Shown piece after piece: positions 9,760-23,700 of a stretch of DNA of 64,000 bases; position 1 is the stretch's first letter, and each line of letters opens with the position of its first letter. The stretch is from positions 8,747,001 to 8,811,000 of the forward strand of contig JANTQA010000070.1 in assembly GCA_027625915.1 (NCBI GenBank). Direction: 5' to 3'. The notes beneath the pieces were generated by a model, which saw only the letters and a program-made list of their open reading frames with translations, was not told where the DNA came from and searched no databases. The position numbers were made by a program, and so were the translations under genes. This DNA is from Anaeramoeba flamelloides. Its lineage: Eukaryota > Metamonada > Anaeramoebidae.

Positions 9760-12384
9760 GGGTCATGTTTCCTGATAAAAATCCCTGAATTATTAAAAGG
9801 CGGTCATATGATTGGTATTGTTTGTAAGTCTCACATATTTTTCTTCATTTAAATAATTGAAGAAAATGGAATTACAATTTTTTGGTTTTTCAAAATTTGG
9901 GTGTTAATTTAATAATCAGAGATTAAAAAATTATATTAAGGCGATTTTATAAATGAAAATTCCCTCTAGAAATCTTTCTAGTTAATTTTTCAGATTTTTG
10001 GTGGTTGTTCGATATAGTTTTTAAGGGTGTAAGTACTAAAAGGGTTTTGAATATAAACACCATTTCACTCAACACAGTCACAGCAAAAAAGGAAAAATTC
10101 AATTTTTTTTTAAAGAATCAACTAATTTAAGAACAATTATGATAATGAGGGAAAAGAGAACCTTCAGGTTAGAATTGATATTCAGAAAGAAATATCTTTA
10201 ATAAACATAAACTTCATTTCAAAAATTGTGACTCACCTGAAATAATAAATTGAAAAGAAAAAAACAATATGTCCTTTAGTATACAAGAATAATTAATAAT
10301 TAAATCTGATTTATAATTCACTTTTAAATCATACTAAACATATAAAAACCTGATATTTTAAAAATTCAATAAAATAAAATAAAAAACTAAAAAAAAAAAA
10401 TGAGTTACAATTTGTAAAATGAGAATTATGGTTCTTTTATTTATTGAACTTTCACTGATAAAAATGTTTAACAAGAATATTTTTTTGCTAATAATTAAAT
10501 TCATTTTACAAGGCATTACATAGTATCAATTTTCTTTGGGATTATTTGTATTTTCGAAGATTTTTTTTTATCTTTCACAAAATAACAAGTACCAAGAAAA
10601 AGAAAAAAAAAAAAAAGAAAAAAAGAAATCAAAAAAAAAAAAAAAAAGAAAAATTTGAAAAAACAAAACAATATTTCGAGGAAAATAGATAAAATGATTT
10701 AGATCTAAAAATTAAAAAATATTTTTGAGAAGAATCTGGGATAAAAGTGCATAACTGCTTCCATTAACATTATAAAGTGAGCCAAAATTTTTGAAAAATA
10801 GCTTAGATATTTTCCAACCAAATAAAATTTAAAATAATTTCATTGCTAAATATCACTATAATGTAACATTCAAAATTTATCTAGTTCATTAAGGAAATTA
10901 GAATTATTCACAATAAGATTTTTTAAAAACTAATGGATATCTTTTAAAAGAAATTACCTCAGTAATTTACTTGTGTTTTATTTTTTTTTCTTTGATATTG
11001 ATTTTTCATTAAAATTAACAAAAAATTTTTTTAAATGTGTTTCTTTCAAAACCAGTAAAAAAAATAAATTGAGATAGAATTTTAAGGAATATTTTTATTA
11101 GGCAGATTATTTTCAGAGACACTTTTCCATTCAGCGCGTGGGGGGTGTATTTTGGGGCACATCTTCATTTTCCCAATTTTACATACACACGCTTTATGTG
11201 TGCCTTAAATCCTTTATAAAATCATTTATTAAACTCAAAAATGTATGTTTAAAGAATGGATGGGTGAAAGGTATACATGTATAATATATTTACAATCCAA
11301 GTAAAAAATTAAAATTAAAAAAAAAAAAAAAAAAATCATTTATTTATTGATTTATCTAATATATTGAAATAATTACTTCTTCTTTACTAGTTTTTTTTCT
11401 AATTCTTCATGGAAAATATATATATAATATTTTGGATAAACTGATTAAGAATTATTTCTAAAGTAATCAAAAAATGAATTTTAAGTTGTATTTTCATTTA
11501 ATTAACCTGATTCATATTCTTAAAAGATAATATCAGTTTTTTTAAATTTCTTCTTCCCAGTCAGAAAAGATTTATTGGAGTATTTATTTGATATAATTAC
11601 ATATTATATCTTCCCTTTAAATTGAAAACACTAAATAATTATGAATTCTTCTTTCAAATTTTTTCTCATATTTTTTTTTTTTTTGGGTTAATCGTTTTTT
11701 AAGTTGTATTTTGATTTCTGGAATTCAGTCCTTTACTTTAATTTTTGAAACAGTATTCTTCTTTTGGCACTGTTTGAATTTAAAATATTTGAAAAATGAA
11801 TTTTGAAAAGGAATTTGTAAAAAAATGTTAATATAAATAATAATAATAAATAGTTATGGGGGTGCTAAATCCAACGTTAAAACATCGTCTGATATCATTT
11901 AAATTCAGAAGATAAAGAAAGAAACAACATTGAAAATCTACTGTGGGCGAAATATTTTTTTTACATTCCTGATTTCAAAAAGTATTTTTGGATATTCGAT
12001 CTTTCTTTTTTGGTTATAAATAAAAAATATTTGTGTCAAACAATACATATCTTCTTGTATCATTTTTATTCATTCACTCAACTGAATAATTTCAAAATTC
12101 ACCCGAACATATTTCTTAATACCAACCCTAATTTAAAAAAATTCTACACTATTATCAAAAAAAAAAAAAAAAATGTTCTAAAAATTGAAAATTTGAAGTT
12201 TACTGTACGATTTACTTTGGGTTCACTTTCTTTTCGCAAACAGAGTAGAGAATGATGTTTTAATTGTGTTATATAAATATCTTTTGGCTCTCAAAAATTG
12301 TTTTTTCAAATATGTTGTCGAAATTAAACTTTTATTAAATTGTACAATGTACCAACTTAATAACAAATTAAAAAAAATGCCTTT
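9760..12384. other. Long AT-rich intergenic region
   Basis: No gene recognised. It holds many homopolymer runs (for example 10601-10646). One less AT-biased patch near 11120-11210 contains GCGCGTGGGGGGTGTATTTT and ACACACGCTTTATGTGTGCC, with no frame or RNA fold that I could name. An open frame at 12010-12255 is low-complexity and probably chance. Confidence 0.3.
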
Positions 12385-13190
12385 AAGGAATTAACATCAC
12401 CATAGATTTGTCTATAATCAAAGTATGGTATAATTTGGTATAAATGATATTAGTTCACATGGTTGTAGTGACTCAAAAAATCTCTTATAAATATTATTCT
12501 ACGATAAATTAGTGAATTTTTTACTCATGATCACAATTCAAATTTTAGATTTTAGATAATTTTTTTTTAATTCACTTTTTCAAATCCAAAAATAGAAACT
12601 CCAAATAATAGTATTCTGGTATTTTATAAATCAATATTTAGAACTTCCAAAAGTAACTATTTTTTTCAATTTTTAATTTCAAAGATTAACTCAATAATCA
12701 TCAACATAAAAACCCAAAGAATTATTCCATTTGTTTCCTTTTTATACAGTTAAATGTAACATCAATATATTTTCAATATTTTTGAAATAATTTGTTAAAA
12801 GTATCTATTTGGTTGATTATTTAATTTTTTTCAAACAATTAAATTTTTAGGAACTAATCTACATTTCGCCACAAATTTATCCCTTTCCCTCAATAAATAA
12901 ATACATTTTGCAACAAATTTAAGAAAGATATTTTGCATCTTCCGAGTCTCAAAATGGATGGTTTTAACCATTTTAGATTTGTATTGAAACCTAGATTTTT
13001 TTCTAAAATTGTTTGGGTTTTTTACACAAGTACATCGATCATTTCTAATTGATGAGATCAACGAAATAGTACTACTTTACTAATTGATTTTTTAGAGACA
13101 CTTGAACTCTTTCTCACTAATGTCATTGACACCAAATAACAATTTACTTTGATCTTATGCTTCTTCTTGGTCGAAGCTAATCCCTTAAAT
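12385..13190 (+). repeat. Dispersed repeat family E, copy 2
   Basis: Matches 2515-3255 over its length, including AACTTCCAAAAGTAACTATT (12644), the CAATAATCATCAA block, GATCATTTCTAATTGATGAG (13036) and TTACTTTGATCTTATGCTTC. No coding content survives. Confidence 0.55.
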
Positions 13191-13797
13191 TATAAATTTT
13201 TCTCAAGAAACTTAAAGATATCTTTATGGGTATGCAAATGTTTTTAATAGACTGTCAGTTTTTAACCATTAATTTGGATCTTGATATTAAGTCTTTAACA
13301 TTTTGATTGTTTGGATGAAAAACTACAGAATTTTTGTTTTGGGAGTTTCTCTTTTATTAATGGCGTTTATTAGAAGGGAAGAGAAATTAAAATGAGATCG
13401 TATGATAGAATTATGTAAAAAATATCTTGTCTCATAAATCTGATTTCATGGAAAGCTATTCCAGAGATAGAAATTAAATTAAAAAGAGACTTTGATTTTT
13501 TCACACTAAATTTTGGAACATTGAAGATCTCAAAAGATACAAAAAGATGAACATTAAAAAAAAAAAAAAAAAGCAAAAAGTAAAAATAAAAAAAAAAGAA
13601 AAATCAAAAAAGCATGAACTTTTTTTTCTTTCTTTTTTTTTGAAAGGTTATTTATTTTTACTTGGAGAATACTTTAAAAAGTTCAGAAAACTTTTTCTAT
13701 TGTCTATTTTTGAATTTTTTTTTTTTTTTAATTCCACTTACATAGGATGAGGCTTAATTTTGCTTAATTTTGTTGTTAGCGTAAAGTTTATCTTAAT
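13191..13797. other. 3' flank of the eL33 gene
   Basis: AT-rich sequence with long A and T runs downstream of the eL33 stop. The open frames on both strands here are lysine- or phenylalanine-rich readings of homopolymers; no gene is supported. Confidence 0.3.
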
Positions 13798-14184
13798 TTA
13801 AATATTAGATGGGTACATCATTACTCTAACTTTTTTACCCATAGCAATGGCAGGGAGGTTTCTTTTGAATTTGGCACGAACAATGCCAGAGTTACCATGT
13901 GAGCTGGTGATCTTTCCCCAAATGGTTCTTACGTTCGATCCATTGTGATGACGAGAGGCATTATAAACAAAGGCAACCTTCTTTCCAAGATACCATTCTG
14001 TTTCTTTTCTTGTGGAGACACCAACAATTTTGATTAATGAAGTTCCTGTTTTTTGTGTTGTTAACCCTCTTCTATAACCCATGAAGATTCCATCAATGTG
14101 TAATCTTGGGGATTTGTTTTGCTTCTTTTTTTTTTTGTTTTGTTTTTTTTTTGGTTTTACTTCTTTTTTTTGTTCTTGTGACAT
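13798..14184 (-). CDS. RPL35A: 60S ribosomal protein eL33 (L35A)
   Basis: A component of the large ribosomal subunit. The 128-residue product carries the full eL33 fold from about residue 34 (FMGYRRGLTTQKTGTSLIKI) to the end. It includes ETEWYLGKKVAFVY, the RTIWGKITSSHGNSGIVRAK core with the family HGNSG signature, and the terminal RVMMYPSNI. Human L35A has 110 residues; the extra 20 or so are a lysine-rich N-terminal tail (KPKKKQNKKKKKQNK) coded by long A-runs. Single exon, with the start at the only upstream ATG. It stands alone, about 3.5 kb from the next gene. The closely kept core indicates a functional gene. Confidence 0.97.
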   Translation of the reverse strand: MSQEQKKEVKPKKKQNKKKKKQNKSPRLHIDGIFMGYRRGLTTQKTGTSLIKIVGVSTRKETEWYLGKKVAFVYNASRHHNGSNVRTIWGKITSSHGNSGIVRAKFKRNLPAIAMGKKVRVMMYPSNI

Positions 14185-15520
14185 TTTTAGTAGATTAAAA
14201 GGAATGAAAAAAAATGAATTAGCATTGAAATTTTTTGAGTTAAACTACAACAAACAAGAAACAATTAATAATACTGTCCTCCTTTTTTCTTGAATTGAAG
14301 ATTAATTATTGTTGGAATTGGGAAGATAATAAATGTTTTTTTGTTATTTAACAATTTTTAACATTTTTAATCGTCTTTTTTTCATTTCAAAATTTTTTTT
14401 ACTTTTAATCAATTAGGGTCTATCATATAAAAGTCTAACATTAAAGAATACTATTACTCAATGTAAACCTTATTACTGGTCGCTGTTTTAAATCTTAAAT
14501 TCCATTCGACAAACAGTAATGAAAGCTAATCGAATCAATTAAAAAATATCCTTTTATTTGTAAAAAAGACGAGGAATCTTGGAAACAAAGTTGTATTTCA
14601 TGATAAAATTTAAACTTTTAGGTAATCAGTTATTCAGACTTCAAAGTGGAATTGTATCTTTCTTAAATTTGTATTTAAATATAGGTTCACTTATCTTTTC
14701 AAATCAGAAGCTTTTTTTATGGGAAGTGTTGTACATTGTATTATAACTTATAAAATGTTAATTCCTGAAACAAAAATGATTTTTTGTTTCAATTGATAGT
14801 GAAGAAAACAATAGGTGTTGTTGATTTTTAGTTTGAATTGGTGAAAGGTTTTATGTTTTAGTTGAGTGGAGAAAATGATTTTAAGTTAAAAGATTCTTAA
14901 CTTGGAATAATCTAAGAAACCCTTGATATTTTTTTTGATAAATTTTAATAAAGAAATTTTAAATTGTATTAATAATTTAATAGAACGATGGTGTGCAAAT
15001 ACATGGGCACTTTGATCACATTCTTTTTATGAAAACCTGGTTTATCAAAATGAGTTACCTCTAAAACATTTTTTTTTTTTAATTTTTGATTTTAACTTAT
15101 TATAAAGATTCTGCCTCAGTAATCTGTTTAATGGAGTAATATTTTGGTTTGAAAATAAATGTTCCCAATTTTCATTCATCTTTCCACAAAAAGATTTGAA
15201 AATTCTTGTTATATTGCAAATTTTTAATAATCTAAATCAACCTTAAATTATAAATTTACATTTAGAGTTGGGGATTTTGATGATTTATTTCAATTATTGG
15301 AATGTAAAGTTTATTTTGGAAAGTTGAATGAAAATTTTGATCTTTTTATTTTACAATTAACAGTATAATTGATGGCTAGTGATATTTTTTAAAATTGTCA
15401 GAAAAGTATTATTTTTTAAAATTGTTTCCAAAATAGATCAATCACAAAAGGAATGGCATCTATAAGCTATTACGGAAAAAAAACAAGGAAATTTTCTTTT
15501 AATACATTGATACTTTATAT
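14185..15520. other. Intergenic sequence upstream of eL33
   Basis: No gene or RNA recognised. The part next to 14184 must hold the eL33 promoter, but no motif stands out. Confidence 0.3.
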
Positions 15521-15720
15521 TACAGTCAGTTCCACTTTTAAGGTACAAACTTTCAACAGAATTTAAGGCACAAAAAAATCCCAAATTAAGGCACAAAATT
15601 TGGCATTTCATTTTTTACACAATTTATTTTACTAATATCTGAATTTTGTGCCTTAATTTGAGATTTTTTTTGTGCCTTAAATTTCGTTACAATTTGTGCC
15701 TTACAAGTGGAACTGACTAT
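15521..15720. mobile_element. Tc1/mariner-like palindromic MITE, family A, copy 1
   Basis: A 200 bp element that is almost entirely two inverted arms of about 80 bp: left TACAGTCAGTTCCACTTTTA, right AAGTGGAACTGACTATA. Each arm carries GGCACAAA-like repeats. A flanking TA and a CAGT terminus fit Tc1/mariner-type insertion. No coding content. Other copies: 15990-16203, 51703-51900, 61628-61828. Confidence 0.8.
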
Positions 15721-15989
15721 ATTATTATTTTTTTTTGGGATTTTAGGGCAACTTATTTATTTCATGATATTTGATTGTTGTTAAAAAAATAAAAAAAAAA
15801 ACTAAATAATCAAAAATAAAAACACCCCAAAAACAATTCATATTTCTATTATGTGTATAGTACTTGGTAAAAAAAAAAATAAATCCCAAAATTACTAAAT
15901 TAGTATAAAAATAATTATTATTATTATTTTTTTTTTCATCTAAAAAGATAACTCAATAAATTTTTTGAAAATAAAATAAACAGTTGGAT

Positions 15990-16203
15990 TATAGTTAGTC
16001 CCATTTATAAGGAAAAAAAAAAAAAAATGAACTAAATTTAAAGCACAAAAAAAAAATTCTAAATTAAGGAACAAATTTTGGATTCTAATTATAAATAATT
16101 TGTGTTATAAAAAAATTTTCTAAAAAATATACCATAATTTGCAATTATACTATGATTCAAATTTCTATGAAAGTCTTTACTTTTAAAAGTGGAACTAACT
16201 CTA
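15990..16203. mobile_element. Tc1/mariner-like palindromic MITE, family A, copy 2 (worn)
   Basis: Left end TATAGTTAGTCCCATTTATA, right end AAAAGTGGAACTAACTCTA. The inner repeats are recognisable but eroded (AAAGCACAAAAA, AAGGAACAAATTTTGGA). It is the oldest-looking of the four copies. Confidence 0.6.
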
Positions 16204-17731
16204 ATTGTGTAAATGGGGGGGAGATAAAACTTAATATTCACAATTAATAAATATACTGACTTTTTTACAAAGGTGGTTAAAAGACTTTATTAAGAGAATA
16301 AATTATTTTAACTTTAGTGTTGTACTTATAATATTTGAAAATAAATTAAAATCTAATTAATTTTTTTCAGAATTATAGTCATATTTTTATTGAAATTTCA
16401 TGAAAAAAATATTCAATAATTTTTATTGATTCAGAGGTTTTTCTGAGGAAAATTTCCAGTGTTTTTCATCAAATTGCATTCAAAACAATGTAATTATATT
16501 TATAGTGGGTAAAAAAATACAGGAGGTTAAAATAATCCTGGACAAGATTTTTAATTGTTTATATTAGGAAAATTGTTGTATAATGTCAATAATTTTGAAT
16601 CAAATCCTTTTTATTACTTAACCAAATTTTTTTATGGTTTTTGTAATAAAGCTACCTAAAGTTTTTAATGTAAGGTTTCTCTACATTCAAATTTATTTTT
16701 TTGATATCCTAATTAGGTCAACTTTTTTGAAAAACTCTCCAGTTTAATAGAGGTTTACTAGGGTTTGGATTATTATAATTTTTATTCTTTGTTTTTTGGT
16801 TGATTGAATGATGTTTTGAACAAATGTGATTTCATTCGTCAATATTCAAATAAGTATGCGAGTTATAATTTAACAAGTTTGGGATTCATAAAAAAAAGTT
16901 TTTGATTATAAATGAAATTATACACAAAATTTTCCTAAGATTCACAATTAAACATCTTTTTCATGATTATTTTCATGTCTGGTATTCCTTACATAACTTG
17001 AAATAAAAATTTATTTTAAGAAAAATGATTAGAAAATTTTAATATTTTCATATAAATTTATTATCATGTTACTTATGTCATTAGAAACTCTCCCAAAAAA
17101 GGGAAAATTTAATTTTATTTCTAAACCAATAATTACTTTTGGAAAATACACTGTTAGGAAAGTTTTTTTTTTGAAAAATGATAAAAAAAAATTGAGTATA
17201 AAAATTAAAAAGCTCACTTTTTTGAGATATTCAAAGTTATTGTACAAAAAAACTTTTCTAATCGTGTTGTAATAAAGAATAATTTGTATATAAGAGTTAT
17301 CAGATTTTTACTTTATTTTCCATTGACAAGAAACAACAGATTTTTTTTTGAACTTTTCAATAAACTTCTAAGAAGTTTTTTTTTAGGTAACTAGTCAATT
17401 AAATTAAAACAATTTTCGTTTTTTAGGGAAAGATTTTATTCTGAATGTTCTGGTCAACTGAATTGGAGTGTTGAGAGAAACTTTTGGTGTTTCTTGTTAG
17501 ATCTAGCTCTCTGATAAATGCCAGAAAAATGATTAGTCAGGCAAAATTCTAACTTTTTAAAAAACAAATACATTTTCTGAGAATGCGAAGAAAAAAACGG
17601 AATTTGTACAAATAAAAAACAGTGCTTTTTTTTCTTTCTTCATTTATTCTTTCCAATAAAATGAGTTTTTTGCAACAGACTGTTTATTGGGAATTCACCA
17701 AGTTTCCAAGCAAAATTTTCAGTGCTAAAAA
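16204..17731. other. 5' flank of the RGS/RhoGEF/MORN gene
   Basis: AT-rich; no gene or repeat family recognised. Overlapping short frames on both strands at 17029-17272 have no domain and are probably chance. Confidence 0.3.
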
Positions 17732-20700
17732 ATGAAAAGTAACTATTTTAGGTGTACTTTTTCAACCAATCTTTTCTTATTCATTCAACAGTTCAGGAAA
17801 ACTGTTCACAAAAGTCTCACAAAAATCATTTTTTCTCCATACTTTTCAAAGGCTTTTTTAAATGAAATGAGTGAACTTAAAAAAAAAAAACCATTCATGT
17901 TCCGGAGGAGTAATGAAAAAAGTCCCACAAGCCAATTTCTAAAACGTTACAATTCTTCGTCTCAGCTCATTAGCCGAGAAAGATCCCAAACAGATTTATC
18001 TTTTATTCAAAAAGAACGCAAGTTCCGTCAGATCAAAAAAAAAATAAAATCACAAACGAAGATAAATATCCCTCTTCAAGTCGGATCTCTTCAAGATCTC
18101 AAAAATTTTGATTTTATTCTTGTCAACAAATTGACATTGGCTTATTTCCAACAATTTCTATCTGAAAATTTTTCTTCTGAAAATTTTAATTTTTGGCAAA
18201 GGGCACAATACTACGAAGACACGTTTGATCCAATTGAAAGGATTATTCTTGCAGGAGACCTTATTGAAATAGTATTATTAAATTTTTTAATTTTTCTTCT
18301 TTTTCTTTGATACATTCATAAAAAAAAAAAATAAAACTTCGAAATCACATTAAACAACACAAAAAAAAAAAACAATCAACACACTAAATAACATAAAAAA
18401 TAATAACAAAAAACAAATAATACACAAAACACACCAAAACCTAACAAAAAACAAAAAAACAAACTTTGATACACAAATGAAAAAAACAAAAAGTATATCT
18501 CTTCAGAGTCTGAACACCAGGTAAACATCGATGCCAAAACAAGAAATAGAATAATTTCGAATTTTCAGAAAGGAGACTTTTCAAGAACACTCTTCCAGGA
18601 AGCACAAGAAGAGATTTACAAATTAATGGAAACGGATTCCTTTACTAGATTTAAACGCTCGAAATTATTTAAAGATCTTGATAATGATTGGAAGTTAGTC
18701 ATGGGCGGCAAAAGGCCACAAGGTCCAAAAACTGAAAGAAAGCAAAACCTTTTAAAATTGATTCAAAACGAGCACAATCTTGTTGGTGAGTTAACAAAAT
18801 TTTCAAAAGAGATCATTAACCCTTTCCTTTTAATAATTCAGAAACAAAAAAGAAAAGAAAAGAAAAAGGAAAAGGAAAAAGAAAAGAAAAAAGAAAAGGA
18901 AAAAGAAAAGGAAAAAAGAAAAGAAAAGGAAAAGGAAAAGGAAAAAAAAAACGGAAAAGGAAATGAAAAGAAAAAGAACAAGAACAAGAACAAGAACAAG
19001 AAAAAGAAAAGCTTGAAGGAAAAAGCCTTCAAACAGATAAATCCGAATACCAAAGAGACAATGTTTGTACCAATGGTCCAATTATTAAATTTACATGACA
19101 AATTCTATGGAGAACTAACAAAAAAACAGAGTAATTGGGATTACGAATCCTTGATAGGCGACCTCTTTCTCAAATATATTGACATATTTGAAAGCTTATT
19201 CTTCCAATTTGCAATTAATTTTGCGAGTTGTATTGAATTGATTGAAGATTTTATTAAAGATAATGAGGAAGTCACCAAATTAATAATGGAGAAAACCGAA
19301 TGGAACGAAATAGATGATATCAAATCGACTTTCGAATATTTGCTTGATGATTTGAATAATTGGAAAAAATATTTTGATAAATTCATTGAATGTACAAATC
19401 AAAAGCATCCTGATCGAAACAACATTGAAATTATTTCAAATAGAATTATAAAAATTCTTGATAAAGTTGAACAGATTTCATTTATTAATAAATATTTCAT
19501 TTTACAACGTGATCTTAGGCTATTATTAAAAAAAACAATTAATTATACTTGTGATGGGAAAATTTTTGATAAAAATTTAAATAAGTTTATCAAAATTAAA
19601 ATTGTTATATTAAATCAATTATTAGTGATTAGTTTTGCCAAAAAAACAAATAAAAATAAATTAAAATTCTATATCAAATATATAACACCCATTGTTGGCA
19701 CTTGGATTATTCCAATAAAGGATGAAATTCAAAAAGATGGCATAAAAAATGGAATATATAATGTGAATGAGAATATTAATGATAACACCAATGATAACAA
19801 GAATAATAAACATCAAGAAATACCAAAGCAAGAAGAAGAAAAAGAACCAAATAATGAAAAGGAAAAAGAACCAAATAATGAAAAAGAAAAAGAACTAAAT
19901 AAAGAAGAAGAAAAAAAAAAAGAAAAAGAAAGAGAAGATGAAAAAAAAATTAAAAAGGAAAAGGAAAATTTAATGACATTAAATTGGAAAGTATTAAATA
20001 AAAATAATGAAAATTTAGATGAGATTAAATTTAAAATTTATACACCAGAATATTCAGAAATTATTTATATTGAAGAATGCTTTGAATTTTTAACTAACTT
20101 AGAAAAATTCTTTTATAATAATATTGGGCATACTGAAAAAAAGAATCAAAATACTAATGATAATTATTCTCCATTCTGCAACCCAAAAAGATTTCTAATT
20201 TATACCTATTCTAATACCATAAAATATATTGGCACCATGTCATACGGCAAGCCAATTGGTAAAGGTAGTCTGCAATACCCAAATGGGACAATTTTTGAGG
20301 GAAATTTTCTCGATGGCGAAAAAAACGGTATCGGTATGATTAGATATTCTTCAGGATCCATATTAACTGGCATTTGGAAAAATGGCAAACCAAACGGTTT
20401 ATGTAAATTGAAATTAAAGGGGAATAGTAATTTTATTGGTAATTATTTAAACGGGGAAAAACATGGATTTGGTACAACCCTTTTCGAAAATGGTACAATT
20501 TACAGAGGTTGCTTTAAAGATGACCAAATAAATGGCAAAGGTTGTTGGGAATATACAAACGGTGACATTTATTATGGATCAGTGATCGACGGGAAAAAAC
20601 ATGGATTTGGATTTTTAATGACAAAGGATTATGAATATTATTTTGGTAATTGGAAAGATGACCTTCGATCAGGGAAAGGTAAACAAATTTATAAAAATAA

Positions 20701-23700
20701 TGAAATTTTTACTGGCGTTTGGGAAAAAAATTTAGTAAATATTTTTTTCATTTATTCATAGATTTGTTTTTGTTTTTGTTTTTTTCTTTTTTCTTTCTTT
20801 TTGTTTTTGTTTTTTTCTTTTTTCTTTTTTCTTTCTTTTTGTCGTTGATTTATAGTTTTTAAATTTGAACCAAAAAAGTAGATTGTTGAAATTTAACTAT
20901 TGCTCTTTTGATAGGCCATTTTTTCAAATTATTTCTTATATCTTGTGTCAGCAATCCGAACAATTGATCAAGTTAAAAAAAAAAAAAGAAATTAATAATA
21001 CAAAAAATAATAGAGGTTTTGATGATATCTGTGCGTAATTCACGATAAAGTTACAAAAATCGCGATTATTTTTATCCAATCGTGATATTTTGAAAATCAC
21101 GATATTCAAAAATCGCGATAATATAGAAAATCGCGATATTCTATAAAATCGAGATAATTATTTAAAAATCGTGATAAATGACAAAATTTCGCGATTAAAA
21201 AGTAAAAGCGATATAACAGTTGATGGGCTTTGGGCTAATTAAGCAATATTTTTACAAAGAAATTTTTTTTGATCAAAAAACAGATTATGTGAAAAAAAAG
21301 TTATTCTTTTAAAAAACAACAAAAAAGATACTTGATTCAATCAAGGATCAGTTCAAAGAGTTTTCATTGTATTTTATTTTGGTTTGGCTGACAAACCTAT
21401 CGATCCCTTTATATCAATAACCATAAGAAATAAAGATAAATAAATATTTTTTCAGTTAATCATGGTGTTGTAAATTGCCTTGAATAAAAGAGACTTCTAA
21501 AAAAACCAACTCTTTATCTGTTCTTAAAAGAATGTGTTCTTGGGTTAAAACATTTTCAATATCCTCAGAAAGCTGAAAGGAGTTAGGATAAGTTTTCAAA
21601 AGCTTTCTCAACAACCTTTCACATTATCACCAATTATTAAGATTTTTTGGTACAATTGTTTTCTTCTTCTTTTTATTCTTCTTCTTTGAGAATCTTTATA
21701 TTGGACAGAAAACACAACTAGAGCTTAGAGGTTTTTGTTTGATCGATCACCAATAAGAAGGAAAATTACTCTCTATTCTTTTTAGTTATTAAAATTGTGA
21801 AATTAACAACCCCATTTGAAAAAAACACAACTATTTTATATTCAAGTACTTTGTTGAAATGGGTTATTATTAATATGATCATATAATTTGTAAGAGATTT
21901 TATATTTTCCGTAAAAAAAATGAAAAGAAAAACTATTTTAATTTCCACTACAAACAATTCTCATTCGGTTTATAAAAGTTTTCTGTCTTTCACAACTTTC
22001 AAATACTTGAAGACAGTTCACAGCACTTACAACCCTCGAATACACTTTTTAACATTTTTAAAGGGGAAAAGTGTTGTAAAAGTCAAGATATTTTTTTTAA
22101 GGTGATTTCAAAAAAATAATTTTTCATTTTATTGCGATAATGTGGAATATCGCGATTTTATGATTTTTCGTGATAAAGTAAGACTAATTGTGATTTTTTA
22201 ATATTATTGAGAATTAATTGTTAATATCATGATAATATATGTTATCATCAAATCCACTAATAATTGTTTAATTTAAACATATATATACAATTTAATTTCT
22301 GTATAAATTTTGAAAAATAAATTATTATGTTTCATATTTACCCTATTAACATTAAAGTTTAATTTTTATCCAAACTCAAATCTTAACAAATATGCTTTTT
22401 TGATGTTTAATTTGGGTATTTACTCTTTAATTATATAAATTATTCTAATTTAAATTTTTTTTTTCTTCTAATAAAATTGTATTTTTTGAGAATCTTCACT
22501 TGAACTCAAAGATAATATTTAGTGTGCATTCTGTTTCAAGGTGTTTATAAAAATTAAAATCAGATAAATTCAATATCAATTTCTTTTCAGACGAAGATAA
22601 GGTATTTCCCAAAAAAAGTGGGGAATTTTTTTTTAAATTTCAAATATTATTTTGTCTTTTTTGAAAGTCATTCTATTTATAGATTGGTAAATATCAAATT
22701 TAGTGGAATATTAATACTGGCTAAATTAGAACATATTGTTTGTCTTTCAAAATATATTCATCAAAATATTTCCTAAAAATGAAAAAAAAAAAATAAACAA
22801 CTTTTTTATACAAAACAAAGTACAACAAAAATTAATTCCAAATGGGAAGTATGGTAAGGATCCAAATCATCATTTTAAATAATAGAACACTGTTATAAGT
22901 TTTTCCATTCTATAAGAAAATTCTATCAAGATTAAAACTCTTAGGAAAACAATTTTTTTTTATCAAAAAGAAGAAAATTAATTTATTTTTAAGGGAAGAA
23001 GAACTTACTATTTCAAGATCAAAAAGAAAAAAATAATCTCTAATTTTCATACCTGAAAAAATTTCATATAAAATTGAGATGAGAAACTTTGATATCTTTA
23101 ATTAAAGTAATGTCTTGCAAATAAACAAATTGAATTGTTATTAAGAATCAATTAATGATGAAAAACAATTTTGGATATTTGAATAATTCATTTCAGAATT
23201 AAGTTTCATAAAGATATTTTAAAATAAATTTGCCACACCTTTTTGGAAATAGCTTAAATATGTCATTCCTTATATGGTTGATGCGTTTTGGAAAAAATTA
23301 CTTTTACTACAATTTTTAAAAATATCACCAACCATCAATTATATAACTCCTTTAAGCATATTGCTGAGACAGAATCGTCATAAAAAGTTGAAATATAAAA
23401 TGGAAAAAAAACGTTTTTTTCAAAGTCTCTGTTTTTTTTTTGATACATTAGGTTTTCATAAAATGAACATGAGCAAAACAGTCTTTGTGAAAATATACAT
23501 CATATTTATCACACAATCAATGTAGTACACTCATTTCTTTTTTAAATATTATCAACAATAATAACAAGGCTTTCTTGGATTATTGATGATTAAAGATATG
23601 TTTAACATTAATATCATTTTAGTTAACAGAATTTAAATCTTTCTCCAATTCAAACAAAAAATCAACATTACCAATTGTTTTCTTTAAATATCAATCGACA

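Noticed and set aside
18830-19101. Phenylalanine/leucine-rich open frames on the minus strand
   Set aside because: They are the reverse reading of the lysine/glutamate tract of the RGS/RhoGEF gene; composition is explained by the AAG/GAA repeat.
21010-21210. Regular TCGCGAT spacing suggesting a CRISPR-like array
   Set aside because: Units are short, irregular and in both orientations, and they belong to the ends of a eukaryotic DNA element.
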